Positions 1-7,422 of a DNA stretch of 16,278 nucleotides are shown piece by piece. The first letter of the stretch is position 1, and each line of letters opens with the position of its first letter. The notes beneath the pieces were generated by a model, which saw nothing but the letters and a program-made list of their open reading frames with translations, did not search any database and was not told where the DNA came from. The stretch is from NCBI GenBank assembly GCA_017882655.1, contig JADGPB010000007.1, positions 1-16,278 of the forward strand. The letters run 5' to 3'. The translations under genes were made by a program, and so were the position numbers. This DNA is from Propionibacteriales bacterium. Its GTDB lineage: Bacteria > Actinomycetota > Actinomycetes > Propionibacteriales > Propionibacteriaceae.

Positions 1-212
1 TCCTTCACCAAGATCGCTTCGGGGAACTCACATGTCTGGGCGGCCACGGCTGCCTCCGCATTCGGAGCAAGAAAGAGGCGAGACGCTCCCTGCCGCAGGA
101 TCCACGGCGCGGTGGTGAACGCCCGAATGACATCAATCACCACGGCGACATCCCACCGGGCAGCCAAGTCGTCGGTCGTCAGCTCTGCGAGATGGCGAAC
201 GACGATGGGCAC
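1..212 (-). CDS. ComB-like 2-phosphosulfolactate phosphatase family protein, 5' part only
   Basis: This is the first 70 codons of a gene running leftward off the window. Its N-terminus has a beta strand followed by DVIRAFTTAPWILRQGA, which matches the ComB-family signature (typically DVLRATT followed by a helix ending in NGA). This is the Mg-dependent acid phosphatase fold. In methanogens ComB removes phosphate from 2-phosphosulfolactate during coenzyme M synthesis. Many actinobacteria carry homologues without making coenzyme M, so the substrate here is unknown. The GTG at 212-210 is the only sensible start: an in-frame TAG lies at 224-222, and later GTG codons would remove the first strand. 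No Shine-Dalgarno precedes it, but a TAGACT box ends six bases upstream, which suggests a leaderless transcript. It diverges from glgE. Family call moderately sure; function not. Confidence 0.7.
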   Translation of the reverse strand, partial: MPIVVRHLAELTTDDLAARWDVAVVIDVIRAFTTAPWILRQGASRLFLAPNAEAAVAAQTCEFPEAILVK

Positions 213-218
213 CGCGTG

Positions 219-224
219 AGTCTA
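219..224 (-). promoter_or_regulatory. Putative -10 box for a leaderless ComB-like gene
   Basis: On the minus strand TAGACT fits the actinobacterial TANNNT -10 pattern. It is separated from the GTG start by six bases (CACGCG), so transcription would begin at or next to the start codon. No convincing -35 element is visible 16-18 bases further upstream. Confidence 0.4.
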
Positions 225-474
225 TGTCCGAACGCTTTGTCTCGTGGGGGCGCGGAACGTCCACATCTACCGCGGTGCGAGTGTGCGCGATCTCCGGTTC
301 GTTCGATCTCGACGCACCATGACGCATCGCGTCGTGCTCACTCGTGGGTCCACTCGCCAGAGCCCCGAGACGCGCCACAGCCGACTGACACCACACGCGC
401 GGCGATCCGGCTGCCTTCGGGGCTTCCGATGGATACGGTGCGGGTGGATACGTTAGGTACGTGAAGCAACTCGC
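225..474. promoter_or_regulatory. Divergent control region between the ComB-like gene and glgE
   Basis: About 250 bases without a believable gene. Short ORFs on both strands here have no recognisable protein features. The stretch must hold the promoter of the glgE-mak-glgB operon. TACGTT at 449-454 fits TANNNT, but its -35 is unclear. A small inverted repeat, GACGC-ATC-GCGTC at 321-333, is a possible regulator site. Neither assignment is strong. Confidence 0.3.
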
Positions 475-480
475 GAGGAG
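475..480 (+). promoter_or_regulatory. glgE: Ribosome binding site deciding the glgE start
   Basis: GAGGAG lies seven bases before the ATG at 488. It favours that ATG over the in-frame GTG at 461, nine codons upstream, which has no such site. Confidence 0.7.
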
Positions 481-487
481 AACGCCG

Positions 488-2599
488 ATGGCCAAGTCCA
501 CGCGCCCGGCCTCGGGCACAATGAAGCCCCCCGCCGCCGCCACGTCGGCACCAGCCGCCGTTAAGCCCGAGTCCGTGCCCCCACCCATGCACGCCGGTGC
601 GATCTCGGTCGTGCCCGCGGACACGATGGTGACCGGTCTGCCGCCGCGCGGCCTGGGCCGCATCCCCATCACGAAGGTGTCGCCCGTCGTGGAAGGCGGC
701 GCGTATCCGGCCAAGGCCGTCGCCGGCGAGCTGTTCCCGGTGACCGCCCGTGTGTTCCGCGAGGGTCACGACGCGGTGAACGCGAACGTCGTGCTGACGG
801 CTCCCGACGGTACGGAGACGAGTACCCCCATGGTCCAGATCGAGCCCTTCGGCCTCGACATCTGGCAAGCATGGGTACGGCCCGACGTCGAGGGCGACTG
901 GACGTTCCGCGTCGAAGCGTGGTCCGACCCGTGGGCCACGTGGCTCCACAACGCGAAAGCCAAGCTGCCGATCGCCCAGGACGTACCGCTGGTCTGCCTC
1001 GAGGTCTCCCGGGTCCTCGGACGAGGCGAGGCCCAGGCTCTCGAGGACGGCACCGACGCGGACGCGGCCCTGCTCAAGGCCACCGCGAGCATGCTGCTGC
1101 CCGCGCTTGACCCGGCAGAGCTGCTGGAGACTCTGAACCAGTCCGGCGTCCGCCGAGCGATGGTCGCGCACGCACCGCGCGACTTCGTCACGCCCACTGC
1201 CGAGTTCCCGCTGCAGGTCGACCGTGAGCGCGCGCTGTTCAGCGCCTGGTACGAGTTCTTCCCCCGCTCGCAGGGCGCGCACCAGGACGGGGACGCCTGG
1301 GTGTCCGGCACGTTCGACTCGTCCCACGAGCGTCTCGAAGCCGCTGCGGCCATGGGCTTCGATGTCGTCTACCTCCCGCCGATCCATCCGATCGGCGCCT
1401 CGCATCGCAAGGGCCGGAACAACACGCTGGCGCCGTCCCCCAGCGACCCAGGGTCGCCCTGGGCCATCGGAAGTGCCGAGGGAGGCCACGACGCCATCCA
1501 CCCGGACCTCGGCGACATGGCGGCGTTCGAGCGGTTCGTCGCGAAGGCGAAGGAGCTCGACCTGGAGATCGCGCTCGACTTCGCGTTGCAGGCGTCTCCG
1601 GACCACCCCTGGGTCACCCAGCATCCCGAGTGGTTCACGACCCGTCTCGACGGCACGATCGCCTACGCCGAGAACCCGCCGAAGAAGTACCAGGACATCT
1701 ATCCGATCAACTTCGACACCGATCCCGCCGGGATCTACGCGGAGTCGCTACGGCTGCTGCGTTTCTGGGCTGACAAGGGCGTGACGATCTTCCGCGTCGA
1801 CAACCCGCACACCAAGCCGCTGGAGTTCTGGGGCTGGGTCATGCGCAAGATGCGGGCCAGCCACCCCGACGTGATCTTCCTCGCCGAGGCGTTCACTCGG
1901 CCGGAGATCATGCACGCGCTGGGAAAGGTCGGCTTCCACCAGTCGTACACGTACTTCACGTGGCGCAACACCAAGGAGGAGTTCGAGGAGTACCTGGGCG
2001 AGCTGTCCGGCGACATGGCGCCCTTCTACCGGCCGAACTTCTGGGTCAACACCCCGGACATCAACGCGACCTTCACCCAGTCCGGCGCACCCAGCGCGTT
2101 CGCGATCCGGGCGGTCCTGGCCGCCACTCTGTCGCCGTCCTGGGGCGTCTACTCCGGCTTCGAGCTGTACGAGCACGAGCCGCTGCGCCAGGGCGGTGAG
2201 GAGTACCTCAACTCGGAGAAGTTCGAATACCGGCCGCGCAACTTCCACACCCCGGGCAACCTCGGCGTCATGCTGGGCACGCTCAACTCCATCCGCAAGC
2301 GCCACGCGGCCCTGCGCTCCCTCCGTACGATCCACTTCCACCCGACGAACAACTCGGAGATCATCGCGTTCACCAAGGCCGACGGCGACGACCGTGTTCT
2401 CGTCGTGTGCAGCCTCAACCCGCACGCCACGGTCGAGGGCGAGGTCTACCTGGACCTCGCCGCGCTCGGCCTGCCGGTCGGGAGCCTGCTCCGGGTCACC
2501 GATGAGCTCACGGGTGCAGCGTTCACCTGGGGCAGCACCGGTTTCGTCCGGCTGCCACCGGCCAGCCCGGCGCACGTGGCGACCATCGCACTCGCGTGA
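488..2599 (+). CDS. glgE: Alpha-1,4-glucan:maltose-1-phosphate maltosyltransferase GlgE
   Basis: GlgE (EC 2.4.99.16) transfers maltosyl units from maltose 1-phosphate to the non-reducing end of alpha-1,4-glucan in the cytoplasm. The 703-residue product is a GH13 enzyme. About 60 Pro/Ala-rich residues precede the conserved domain, which opens with GRIPITKVSP. A beta-sandwich domain follows, then the (beta/alpha)8 barrel with the signature PIHPIGASHRKGRNNTL. Catalytic residues are readable: nucleophile D438 in FRVDNPHTKP, acid/base E467 in LAEAFTRPE, and transition-state Asp D524 in NTPDIN. Their spacing (29 and 86 residues) equals that of D394, E423 and D480 in the Streptomyces coelicolor enzyme. 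The start follows a GAGGAG site. Its stop overlaps the mak start by four bases (GTGA). It belongs to the GlgE pathway with Mak and GlgB. Confidence 0.97.
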   Translation: MAKSTRPASGTMKPPAAATSAPAAVKPESVPPPMHAGAISVVPADTMVTGLPPRGLGRIPITKVSPVVEGGAYPAKAVAGELFPVTARVFREGHDAVNANVVLTAPDGTETSTPMVQIEPFGLDIWQAWVRPDVEGDWTFRVEAWSDPWATWLHNAKAKLPIAQDVPLVCLEVSRVLGRGEAQALEDGTDADAALLKATASMLLPALDPAELLETLNQSGVRRAMVAHAPRDFVTPTAEFPLQVDRERALFSAWYEFFPRSQGAHQDGDAWVSGTFDSSHERLEAAAAMGFDVVYLPPIHPIGASHRKGRNNTLAPSPSDPGSPWAIGSAEGGHDAIHPDLGDMAAFERFVAKAKELDLEIALDFALQASPDHPWVTQHPEWFTTRLDGTIAYAENPPKKYQDIYPINFDTDPAGIYAESLRLLRFWADKGVTIFRVDNPHTKPLEFWGWVMRKMRASHPDVIFLAEAFTRPEIMHALGKVGFHQSYTYFTWRNTKEEFEEYLGELSGDMAPFYRPNFWVNTPDINATFTQSGAPSAFAIRAVLAATLSPSWGVYSGFELYEHEPLRQGGEEYLNSEKFEYRPRNFHTPGNLGVMLGTLNSIRKRHAALRSLRTIHFHPTNNSEIIAFTKADGDDRVLVVCSLNPHATVEGEVYLDLAALGLPVGSLLRVTDELTGAAFTWGSTGFVRLPPASPAHVATIALA

Positions 2600-3918
2600 A
2601 CGCATCGCAGGCCGAGGCTCTGTGGTGGCCTCACGTCCGCGAGGCGCGATGGTTCCAGGGGAAGGGCCGTGACGGAGAGCTGTCCGGGATCAGGCCCTTG
2701 CCCTGGCTCGTACCGCCTGGCGGGGTGGTGGCCGTACGTCCCGAGCTGGCGCAGATCTCCTACCCGGACGGTGGCAGCGAGCTGTACCAGCTGCTCGTCG
2801 CCTACCGTGACACGCGCCCGGCAGACGGCACGGAGGTGCTCGGAGAGGTCGACGGGCAGTGGATCAGCGACGCCCCTCGTGACCCTGAGGCGATGGAGGC
2901 CGTCACCGCGCTGCTCCGCACGGACACGACGATCGGCGGCAGCGATGCGGGCGTCACGGTACGGGTTGTCTCGCCCCTTCCCGCCGAGCACCTGAGCCCC
3001 CGCTGGTACTCGGGTCAGCAGTCCAACACCAACGTCTTCCTCGGCGCGAAGGCGCTGGTCAAGATCTTCCGCAAGCTCGAGCCTGGCGAGAACCGGGACG
3101 TGGTCGTCACGCGGCGTCTGCGTGAGGCTGGCGTCGATGACGTACCCGACGTGTACGGATGGGTCGAGGGCACTCTCTCCGGTGTCCGCTACGACCTCGC
3201 GGTGATCACCGAGCAGCTGCGCGATCCACAGGACGGTTGGGGCCTCGCGTGCGAAGCCTGCCGTACCGGGACGGACTTCACGACCCATGCCGCGGCTCTG
3301 GGACGCGCTCTGGCGGCAGTCCACGAGGGTTTGGCATCAGACGGGACCACCGTGCCGGGCGACGCGATCGCCGACCAGATGTCGCAGCGGCTCGAGACCG
3401 CCGCGGCAGCTGCGGGCGTGCTCACTGCGTACCTCCCGGCATTGAGCCGCTGCTTCGACGCGCTGCGCGGAAGGGTGGTACCCGTACAGTCCGTACACGG
3501 CGACTTCCACCTCGGCCAGACGCTGCTGACCCCGGAAGGGTGGCGGATCATCGATTTCGAGGGCGAGCCGCTGAAGTCCTTCGCCGAGCGGCAGGCGCCC
3601 GACTCCGTGTGGCGCGACGTCGCGGGGATGACCCGCTCGATCTCGTACGCGACCAGTGCTCATCCCGATCCGACGAGCGAGGAAGCCATGAACTGGCTGA
3701 CTCTCACACGAGATGCCTTTCTGCGGGCCTATTGTGGCGTGCAGACGCAGGTCGACGTCGACCTGCTCAGCGCGTATGAGGCGGACAAGGCGGCGTACGA
3801 AGTGGTGTACGAGACGCGTAACCGACCGGACTGGGTGACCATCCCACTCCGCGCGATCCAACATGTGACCCAAGAGGTCACTCTTCACGGAGGGAAGCAG
3901 CCTCATGCCCACCTATGA
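2596..3918 (+). CDS. mak: Maltokinase (maltose 1-phosphate-forming)
   Basis: Mak (EC 2.7.1.175) phosphorylates maltose with ATP to give maltose 1-phosphate, the GlgE donor. The 440-residue length is usual for stand-alone actinobacterial enzymes. The N-terminal cap begins with WWPHVREARWFQGKGRD. The kinase-like part has KALVKIFRKL with the probable ATP-binding lysine, the catalytic loop VHGDFHLGQTLL with D303, and the metal-binding IDFEGEP with D320 (the DFG equivalent), then a DVAGM helix. The start is a GTG sharing GTGA with the glgE stop. No separate ribosome binding site is seen, so translation is probably coupled to glgE. In many actinobacteria mak lies beside or is fused to treS, but no treS is present here. 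An aminoglycoside phosphotransferase annotation would reflect only the shared fold. Confidence 0.95.
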   Translation: MNASQAEALWWPHVREARWFQGKGRDGELSGIRPLPWLVPPGGVVAVRPELAQISYPDGGSELYQLLVAYRDTRPADGTEVLGEVDGQWISDAPRDPEAMEAVTALLRTDTTIGGSDAGVTVRVVSPLPAEHLSPRWYSGQQSNTNVFLGAKALVKIFRKLEPGENRDVVVTRRLREAGVDDVPDVYGWVEGTLSGVRYDLAVITEQLRDPQDGWGLACEACRTGTDFTTHAAALGRALAAVHEGLASDGTTVPGDAIADQMSQRLETAAAAAGVLTAYLPALSRCFDALRGRVVPVQSVHGDFHLGQTLLTPEGWRIIDFEGEPLKSFAERQAPDSVWRDVAGMTRSISYATSAHPDPTSEEAMNWLTLTRDAFLRAYCGVQTQVDVDLLSAYEADKAAYEVVYETRNRPDWVTIPLRAIQHVTQEVTLHGGKQPHAHL

Positions 3919-5839
3919 CCTTGGCGGCGAACTGACGGGTTGGGACCTCGAGGGGTTCCACAGTGGCGGCGACACCGAGCTCTGGAAACGGCTCGGCGCG
4001 CACGAGACCACCGTGTACGACCACGACTCCGGTGAGCGCATCTCCGGCACCCGCTTCGCCGTCTGGGCGCCCAACGCCCAGAGCGTCCAGGTGATCGGCG
4101 ACTTCAACTTCTGGTCCGGCGACGACATGATCCACATCCCCGGCAGCGGGGTGTGGTCCCGGTTCATCGAGGCCCGCGGCACCGGCACGCTGTACAAGTT
4201 CCGCATCCAGGGGCCCGACGGCGTGTGGCGCGAGAAGGTCGACCCCATGGCGCAGTTCTCGGAGATGCCCCCGGGCAACGCCAGCATCGTGTACCAGTCC
4301 GCCTACCTCTGGTCGGACGACGACTGGATGGCCAAGCGGGCGGAATGGGAGGCCCACGCCGCCCCGATCAGCGTGTACGAGCTGCACGTCGGCGGCTGGC
4401 GCCGCGGCAAGACCTACCTGGAGCTCGCCGACGAGCTCGTCCAGTACGTGACGTGGCAGGGCTACACCCACGTCGAGTTCATGCCCTTGGCCGAGCACCC
4501 GTTCGAGCCCAGCTGGGGCTACCAGGTCACCGGCTACTTCTCCCCCACCTCCCGCTTCGGGCGCCCGGACGAGCTGCGCTACCTCATCGACCGTCTCCAC
4601 CAGGCCGGCATCGGCGTGATCATGGACTGGGTGCCCGGCCACTTCCCCAAGGACGAGTGGGCGCTGGGCCGCTTCGACGGCACCGCGCTGTACGAGCATG
4701 CGGATCCCCGTCAGGGCGAGCACAAGGACTGGGGCACCTACATCTTCAACTACGGCCGCAACGAGGTGAAGTCGTTCCTCGTCTCCAACGCGCTGTACTG
4801 GATCCAGGAGTTCCACATCGACGGCCTGCGGGTCGACGCCGTGGCGTCCATGCTGTACCTCGACTACTCCCGCCAGCCGGGCGAGTGGGTGCCGAACGAG
4901 TTCGGCGGCAACGAGAACCTCGCGGCCATCGACTTCCTGCGCTACGTCAACATGCACCTGTACGAACGGGCGCCGGGCGTGATGATGATCGCCGAGGAGT
5001 CCACCTCGTTCGCCGGCATCACCCGTCGCGTCGACCAAGGCGGACTCGGCTTCGGCTTCAAGTGGAACATGGGCTGGATGAACGACTCGCTGCGCTACCT
5101 GCAGCTCGACCCGGTCTATCGCCAGTACCACCACAACCTCATGACGTTCGCGATGGTCTACGCCTTCTCGGAGAACTTCGTGCTGCCGATCAGCCACGAC
5201 GAGGTCGTGCACGGCAAGGGCTCGATGATCAACAAGATCGGTCAGGACGACTGGCGCAAGTTCGCGAGCCTGAGGGCCTTCTACGCGTTCATGTGGGCGT
5301 TCCCCGGCAAGCAGCTCATCTTCATGGGGTGCGAGTTCGGTCAGCGGCGTGAGTTCAACGAGTCGGTGAGTCTCGAGTGGTGGGTGTCCGACCTGTGGGG
5401 TCACCACGGGCTGCAGCGGCTGTTCCGCGACCTCAACCTCGTCTACCGCGAGCACCCGGCGCTATGGACGCTCGACGCCGACCCTCGTGGGTTCCAGTGG
5501 ATCAACGCCGATGACGCGGCCGCCAACGTGTTCAGCTGGGTACGTAGCGACGACGCCGGTGATCTGGTGGCCTGCGTGGTGAACTTCTCGGCCCAGCCGC
5601 ATGCCACGTACTCGATCGGCCTTCCACAGGCGGGTGTGTGGACGGAGATCCTCAACACCGATTCGACCATCTACGACGGGACCAACACGTTCGGCAACAT
5701 GGGCCAGGTCACCGCCTACGACGTACCCACCCGTGGTTTCGCCGCGAGTGCGACCGTGGCCGTCCCGGCCCTGGGCGCGATCTGGCTGCACTTCGAGCCG
5801 GCGCAGCAGGTCGAGACCTCGGCGGGTGGCGAGGCCTGA
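3905..5839 (+). CDS. glgB: 1,4-alpha-glucan branching enzyme GlgB
   Basis: GlgB (EC 2.4.1.18) cuts alpha-1,4-glucan and rejoins the segment as an alpha-1,6 branch, giving GlgE new chain ends. The 644 residues comprise a CBM48 domain (about 45-140, with FAVWAPNAQSVQVIGDFNFW), the GH13 barrel from about 155 (YELHVGGWR, MDWVPGHFP), and an all-beta C-terminal domain. Catalytic residues are D311 in GLRVDAV, E364 in MIAEEST, and D432 in PISHDEVVHGKGSM. Their spacing (53 and 121) equals that of E. coli D405, E458 and D526. It lacks the extra N-terminal module of about 100 residues found in the longer GlgB class, so it is a short-form enzyme. The start overlaps the mak end by 14 bases. GGAGG at 3889-3893 lies 11 bases before the ATG, slightly far. 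Last gene of the operon, it converges on the metallopeptidase 17 bases later. Confidence 0.97.
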   Translation: MPTYDLGGELTGWDLEGFHSGGDTELWKRLGAHETTVYDHDSGERISGTRFAVWAPNAQSVQVIGDFNFWSGDDMIHIPGSGVWSRFIEARGTGTLYKFRIQGPDGVWREKVDPMAQFSEMPPGNASIVYQSAYLWSDDDWMAKRAEWEAHAAPISVYELHVGGWRRGKTYLELADELVQYVTWQGYTHVEFMPLAEHPFEPSWGYQVTGYFSPTSRFGRPDELRYLIDRLHQAGIGVIMDWVPGHFPKDEWALGRFDGTALYEHADPRQGEHKDWGTYIFNYGRNEVKSFLVSNALYWIQEFHIDGLRVDAVASMLYLDYSRQPGEWVPNEFGGNENLAAIDFLRYVNMHLYERAPGVMMIAEESTSFAGITRRVDQGGLGFGFKWNMGWMNDSLRYLQLDPVYRQYHHNLMTFAMVYAFSENFVLPISHDEVVHGKGSMINKIGQDDWRKFASLRAFYAFMWAFPGKQLIFMGCEFGQRREFNESVSLEWWVSDLWGHHGLQRLFRDLNLVYREHPALWTLDADPRGFQWINADDAAANVFSWVRSDDAGDLVACVVNFSAQPHATYSIGLPQAGVWTEILNTDSTIYDGTNTFGNMGQVTAYDVPTRGFAASATVAVPALGAIWLHFEPAQQVETSAGGEA

Positions 5840-5856
5840 TCGGGGCTGGTGGTCGG

Positions 5857-7302
5857 TCAGGCGACGGCTGACTTCGGCACGCTGTACGTCTCGCAGTCGC
5901 CGACCTTCGTCGCCTGCATGCCCTTCTCGCCCCAGTACTGGAGCGAGGCGGTGGAGCCGTACGCGTCGCTGCCGGGCCCGACCTGCCAACCGAGGCGGAA
6001 GATCGCGGGATCAGGTTCGAAGCCGTCGACGTGGGTGAGCACCGCGAACGACAGGCAGTGAGCCTGGAGCTGTACGCGGCGGCTGTACTCGTTCGCGCCC
6101 CAGCCCTCCTTCTGGGCGTTCGACAGGATCTGGGTCAGCGACTGCACGTGGTGTGCGTACTCGTGCGTGACGAGCTCAGCCCCGTAGAAGCGGCTTCCGA
6201 CCCCGTTCGCCACACCCGTGGGAGACACGTAGATCGTCGCGTCGCTGGGGCAGTACATCGCTGAGACGGCGTCGCTCGTACGGAGCGTCTGGCAAGGGTT
6301 CACGACCGTGTTCACGTAGAAGTAGATGCTCGCCGGGCGGAAGCGGAAGTTCGACGCTGATCCCACGATCGAGCCCCACACGGTGTTCATGCAGTCCACG
6401 TAGGCGTTCATGGCGGCTTGTGACTCGGCGAGGCTGGTCGGCTTGGACTGCCCCGGGCAGGACCCGGCGATGGCCTGGTCGTAGACCGGGTTGTCGCGCA
6501 GGATGGCGGAAACCAGAGACCCCTTGGTCGCCTCCGTGGTGGCCGGGGCAGTCTGAGTAGTGACCTCGGCGGTGCTCGGGCTCGCGGATGGTTTCGCGGA
6601 GGCCGACGGGGTCTGCGACGCCGCAGGCGTACCGGCGGTCGTCTCGGGAAGCACGACCTGGTTCCAGGACGTGGCAGGTTGGGCGGCATATCCGACGTTC
6701 GTGAACCGCCAGATGCTCACCAGCAGACCGACGATCACGAGGATCGATGCCGCGATCATGAAGGCTCTCCGCCGCCTGTCCAAGATGACGAGGCGACCAA
6801 TCCGTTCCGCGGCATCCCCGGTGGAGAGCTGGGGAAGTCGCGGCGTTCTGGTCCTGTGTCGGCCTCGAGGAAGATCCACGTCGCGCTCGACCCGCAGCGC
6901 GTCGCGGGCGGTCTGAGGGTCGACAGGCTTCCACTCAACGATGTCTCGGGTGGCAGGCCTCTCGGCGACGTGGGCAACGGCCATGAAGGGTTCGGGACGG
7001 ACAACGGCGTCGACGATCTCAGGGATCGTTGGCCCAGGATCGGGTGACGGCAGCTCGGCCGGGGCCGGAGTGGTCTCGGCCGACATGGCGCTGATCGGGG
7101 AGATGACGTTCTGCCGGAGCGGCATCGGCCGAATCGGGACCACGAGCGAACAGATCCCGAGGTGAACTCGCGGCGTCGGACCCATGAGGATCCCGGGGCG
7201 TGGGTCCAAGGTGGCGACGGCGCCCAGCGCGGGGTACTCGTCGCGGTCAGCCAGCCGGGAGCGCGCGGGCTTGACCGCCACACCCGGGCGGGTCGTCGTC
7301 AC
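5857..7302 (-). CDS. Membrane-anchored neutral zinc metallopeptidase-like protein (YpfJ type)
   Basis: The 481-residue product has a long Pro-rich, probably cytoplasmic region (1-175), one membrane helix (about 180-198, AFMIAASILVIVGLLVSIW, preceded by RRRR), a Ser/Thr/Pro/Ala-rich linker (about 205-255), and an extracytoplasmic catalytic domain with several cysteines. That domain carries HEYAHH (H380, E381, H384), the HExxH zinc motif. It resembles the neutral zinc metallopeptidase family of E. coli YpfJ. About 30 residues on, where that family usually has ELQAD, this protein reads QLQAH, so the expected acidic ligand is a Gln; activity is uncertain. The GTG start at 7302 is chosen because a full AGGAGG lies five bases upstream. 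The ATG at 7086 (MSAETTPAP) would give 409 residues and is possible. It is divergent from the Nudix gene and its substrate is unknown. Confidence 0.8.
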   Translation of the reverse strand: MTTTRPGVAVKPARSRLADRDEYPALGAVATLDPRPGILMGPTPRVHLGICSLVVPIRPMPLRQNVISPISAMSAETTPAPAELPSPDPGPTIPEIVDAVVRPEPFMAVAHVAERPATRDIVEWKPVDPQTARDALRVERDVDLPRGRHRTRTPRLPQLSTGDAAERIGRLVILDRRRRAFMIAASILVIVGLLVSIWRFTNVGYAAQPATSWNQVVLPETTAGTPAASQTPSASAKPSASPSTAEVTTQTAPATTEATKGSLVSAILRDNPVYDQAIAGSCPGQSKPTSLAESQAAMNAYVDCMNTVWGSIVGSASNFRFRPASIYFYVNTVVNPCQTLRTSDAVSAMYCPSDATIYVSPTGVANGVGSRFYGAELVTHEYAHHVQSLTQILSNAQKEGWGANEYSRRVQLQAHCLSFAVLTHVDGFEPDPAIFRLGWQVGPGSDAYGSTASLQYWGEKGMQATKVGDCETYSVPKSAVA

Positions 7303-7307
7303 ATCCA

Positions 7308-7313
7308 CCTCCT
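7308..7313 (-). promoter_or_regulatory. Ribosome binding site for the metallopeptidase gene
   Basis: AGGAGG on the minus strand lies five bases before the GTG at 7302. No alternative in-frame start tested (ATG near 7182, ATG near 7122, ATG at 7086) has a comparable site. Confidence 0.5.
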
Positions 7314-7386
7314 GCGCTACCCCGGTCACGCTACGTCAGGCGCCGTCCCGGTCACCCTCACCATGAGTGGCCTCTCACGGGATGCG

Positions 7387-7392
7387 TATCCT
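7387..7392 (+). promoter_or_regulatory. Putative -10 box for the Nudix gene
   Basis: TATCCT fits TANNNT and lies 30 bases before the GTG start, leaving room for a short leader that contains AGGAG at 7413-7417. No clear -35 element is seen. Confidence 0.35.
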
Positions 7393-7422
7393 GCAAGGCA
7401 ACGACGGGTCCTAGGAGTGCTT

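Noticed and set aside
192..464. Short plus-strand ORFs upstream of glgE
   Set aside because: Arg/His/Pro-rich products with no ribosome binding site or motif, partly antisense to the ComB-like gene.
338..1624. Long minus-strand ORF (428 codons) opposite glgE
   Set aside because: It lies antisense to a gene with all GlgE catalytic motifs; its product is Arg/Gly/Val-rich with no domain pattern, as expected from reverse-complement reading of GC-rich coding DNA.
4153..5352. Plus-strand ORF of 399 codons inside glgB in another frame
   Set aside because: Arg/Pro/Gly/His-rich shadow translation; the glgB frame carries the catalytic residues.
3878..5455. Minus-strand ORF of 525 codons opposite glgB
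   Set aside because: The translation is low-complexity Val/Leu/His/Glu-rich sequence without recognisable motifs, antisense to a clear GlgB.
7162..7422. N-terminal extension of the Nudix ORF back to 7162
   Set aside because: It overlaps the divergent metallopeptidase gene. The extension is Arg/Gly-rich without domain features, and the GTG at 7423 has AGGAG at the right distance.
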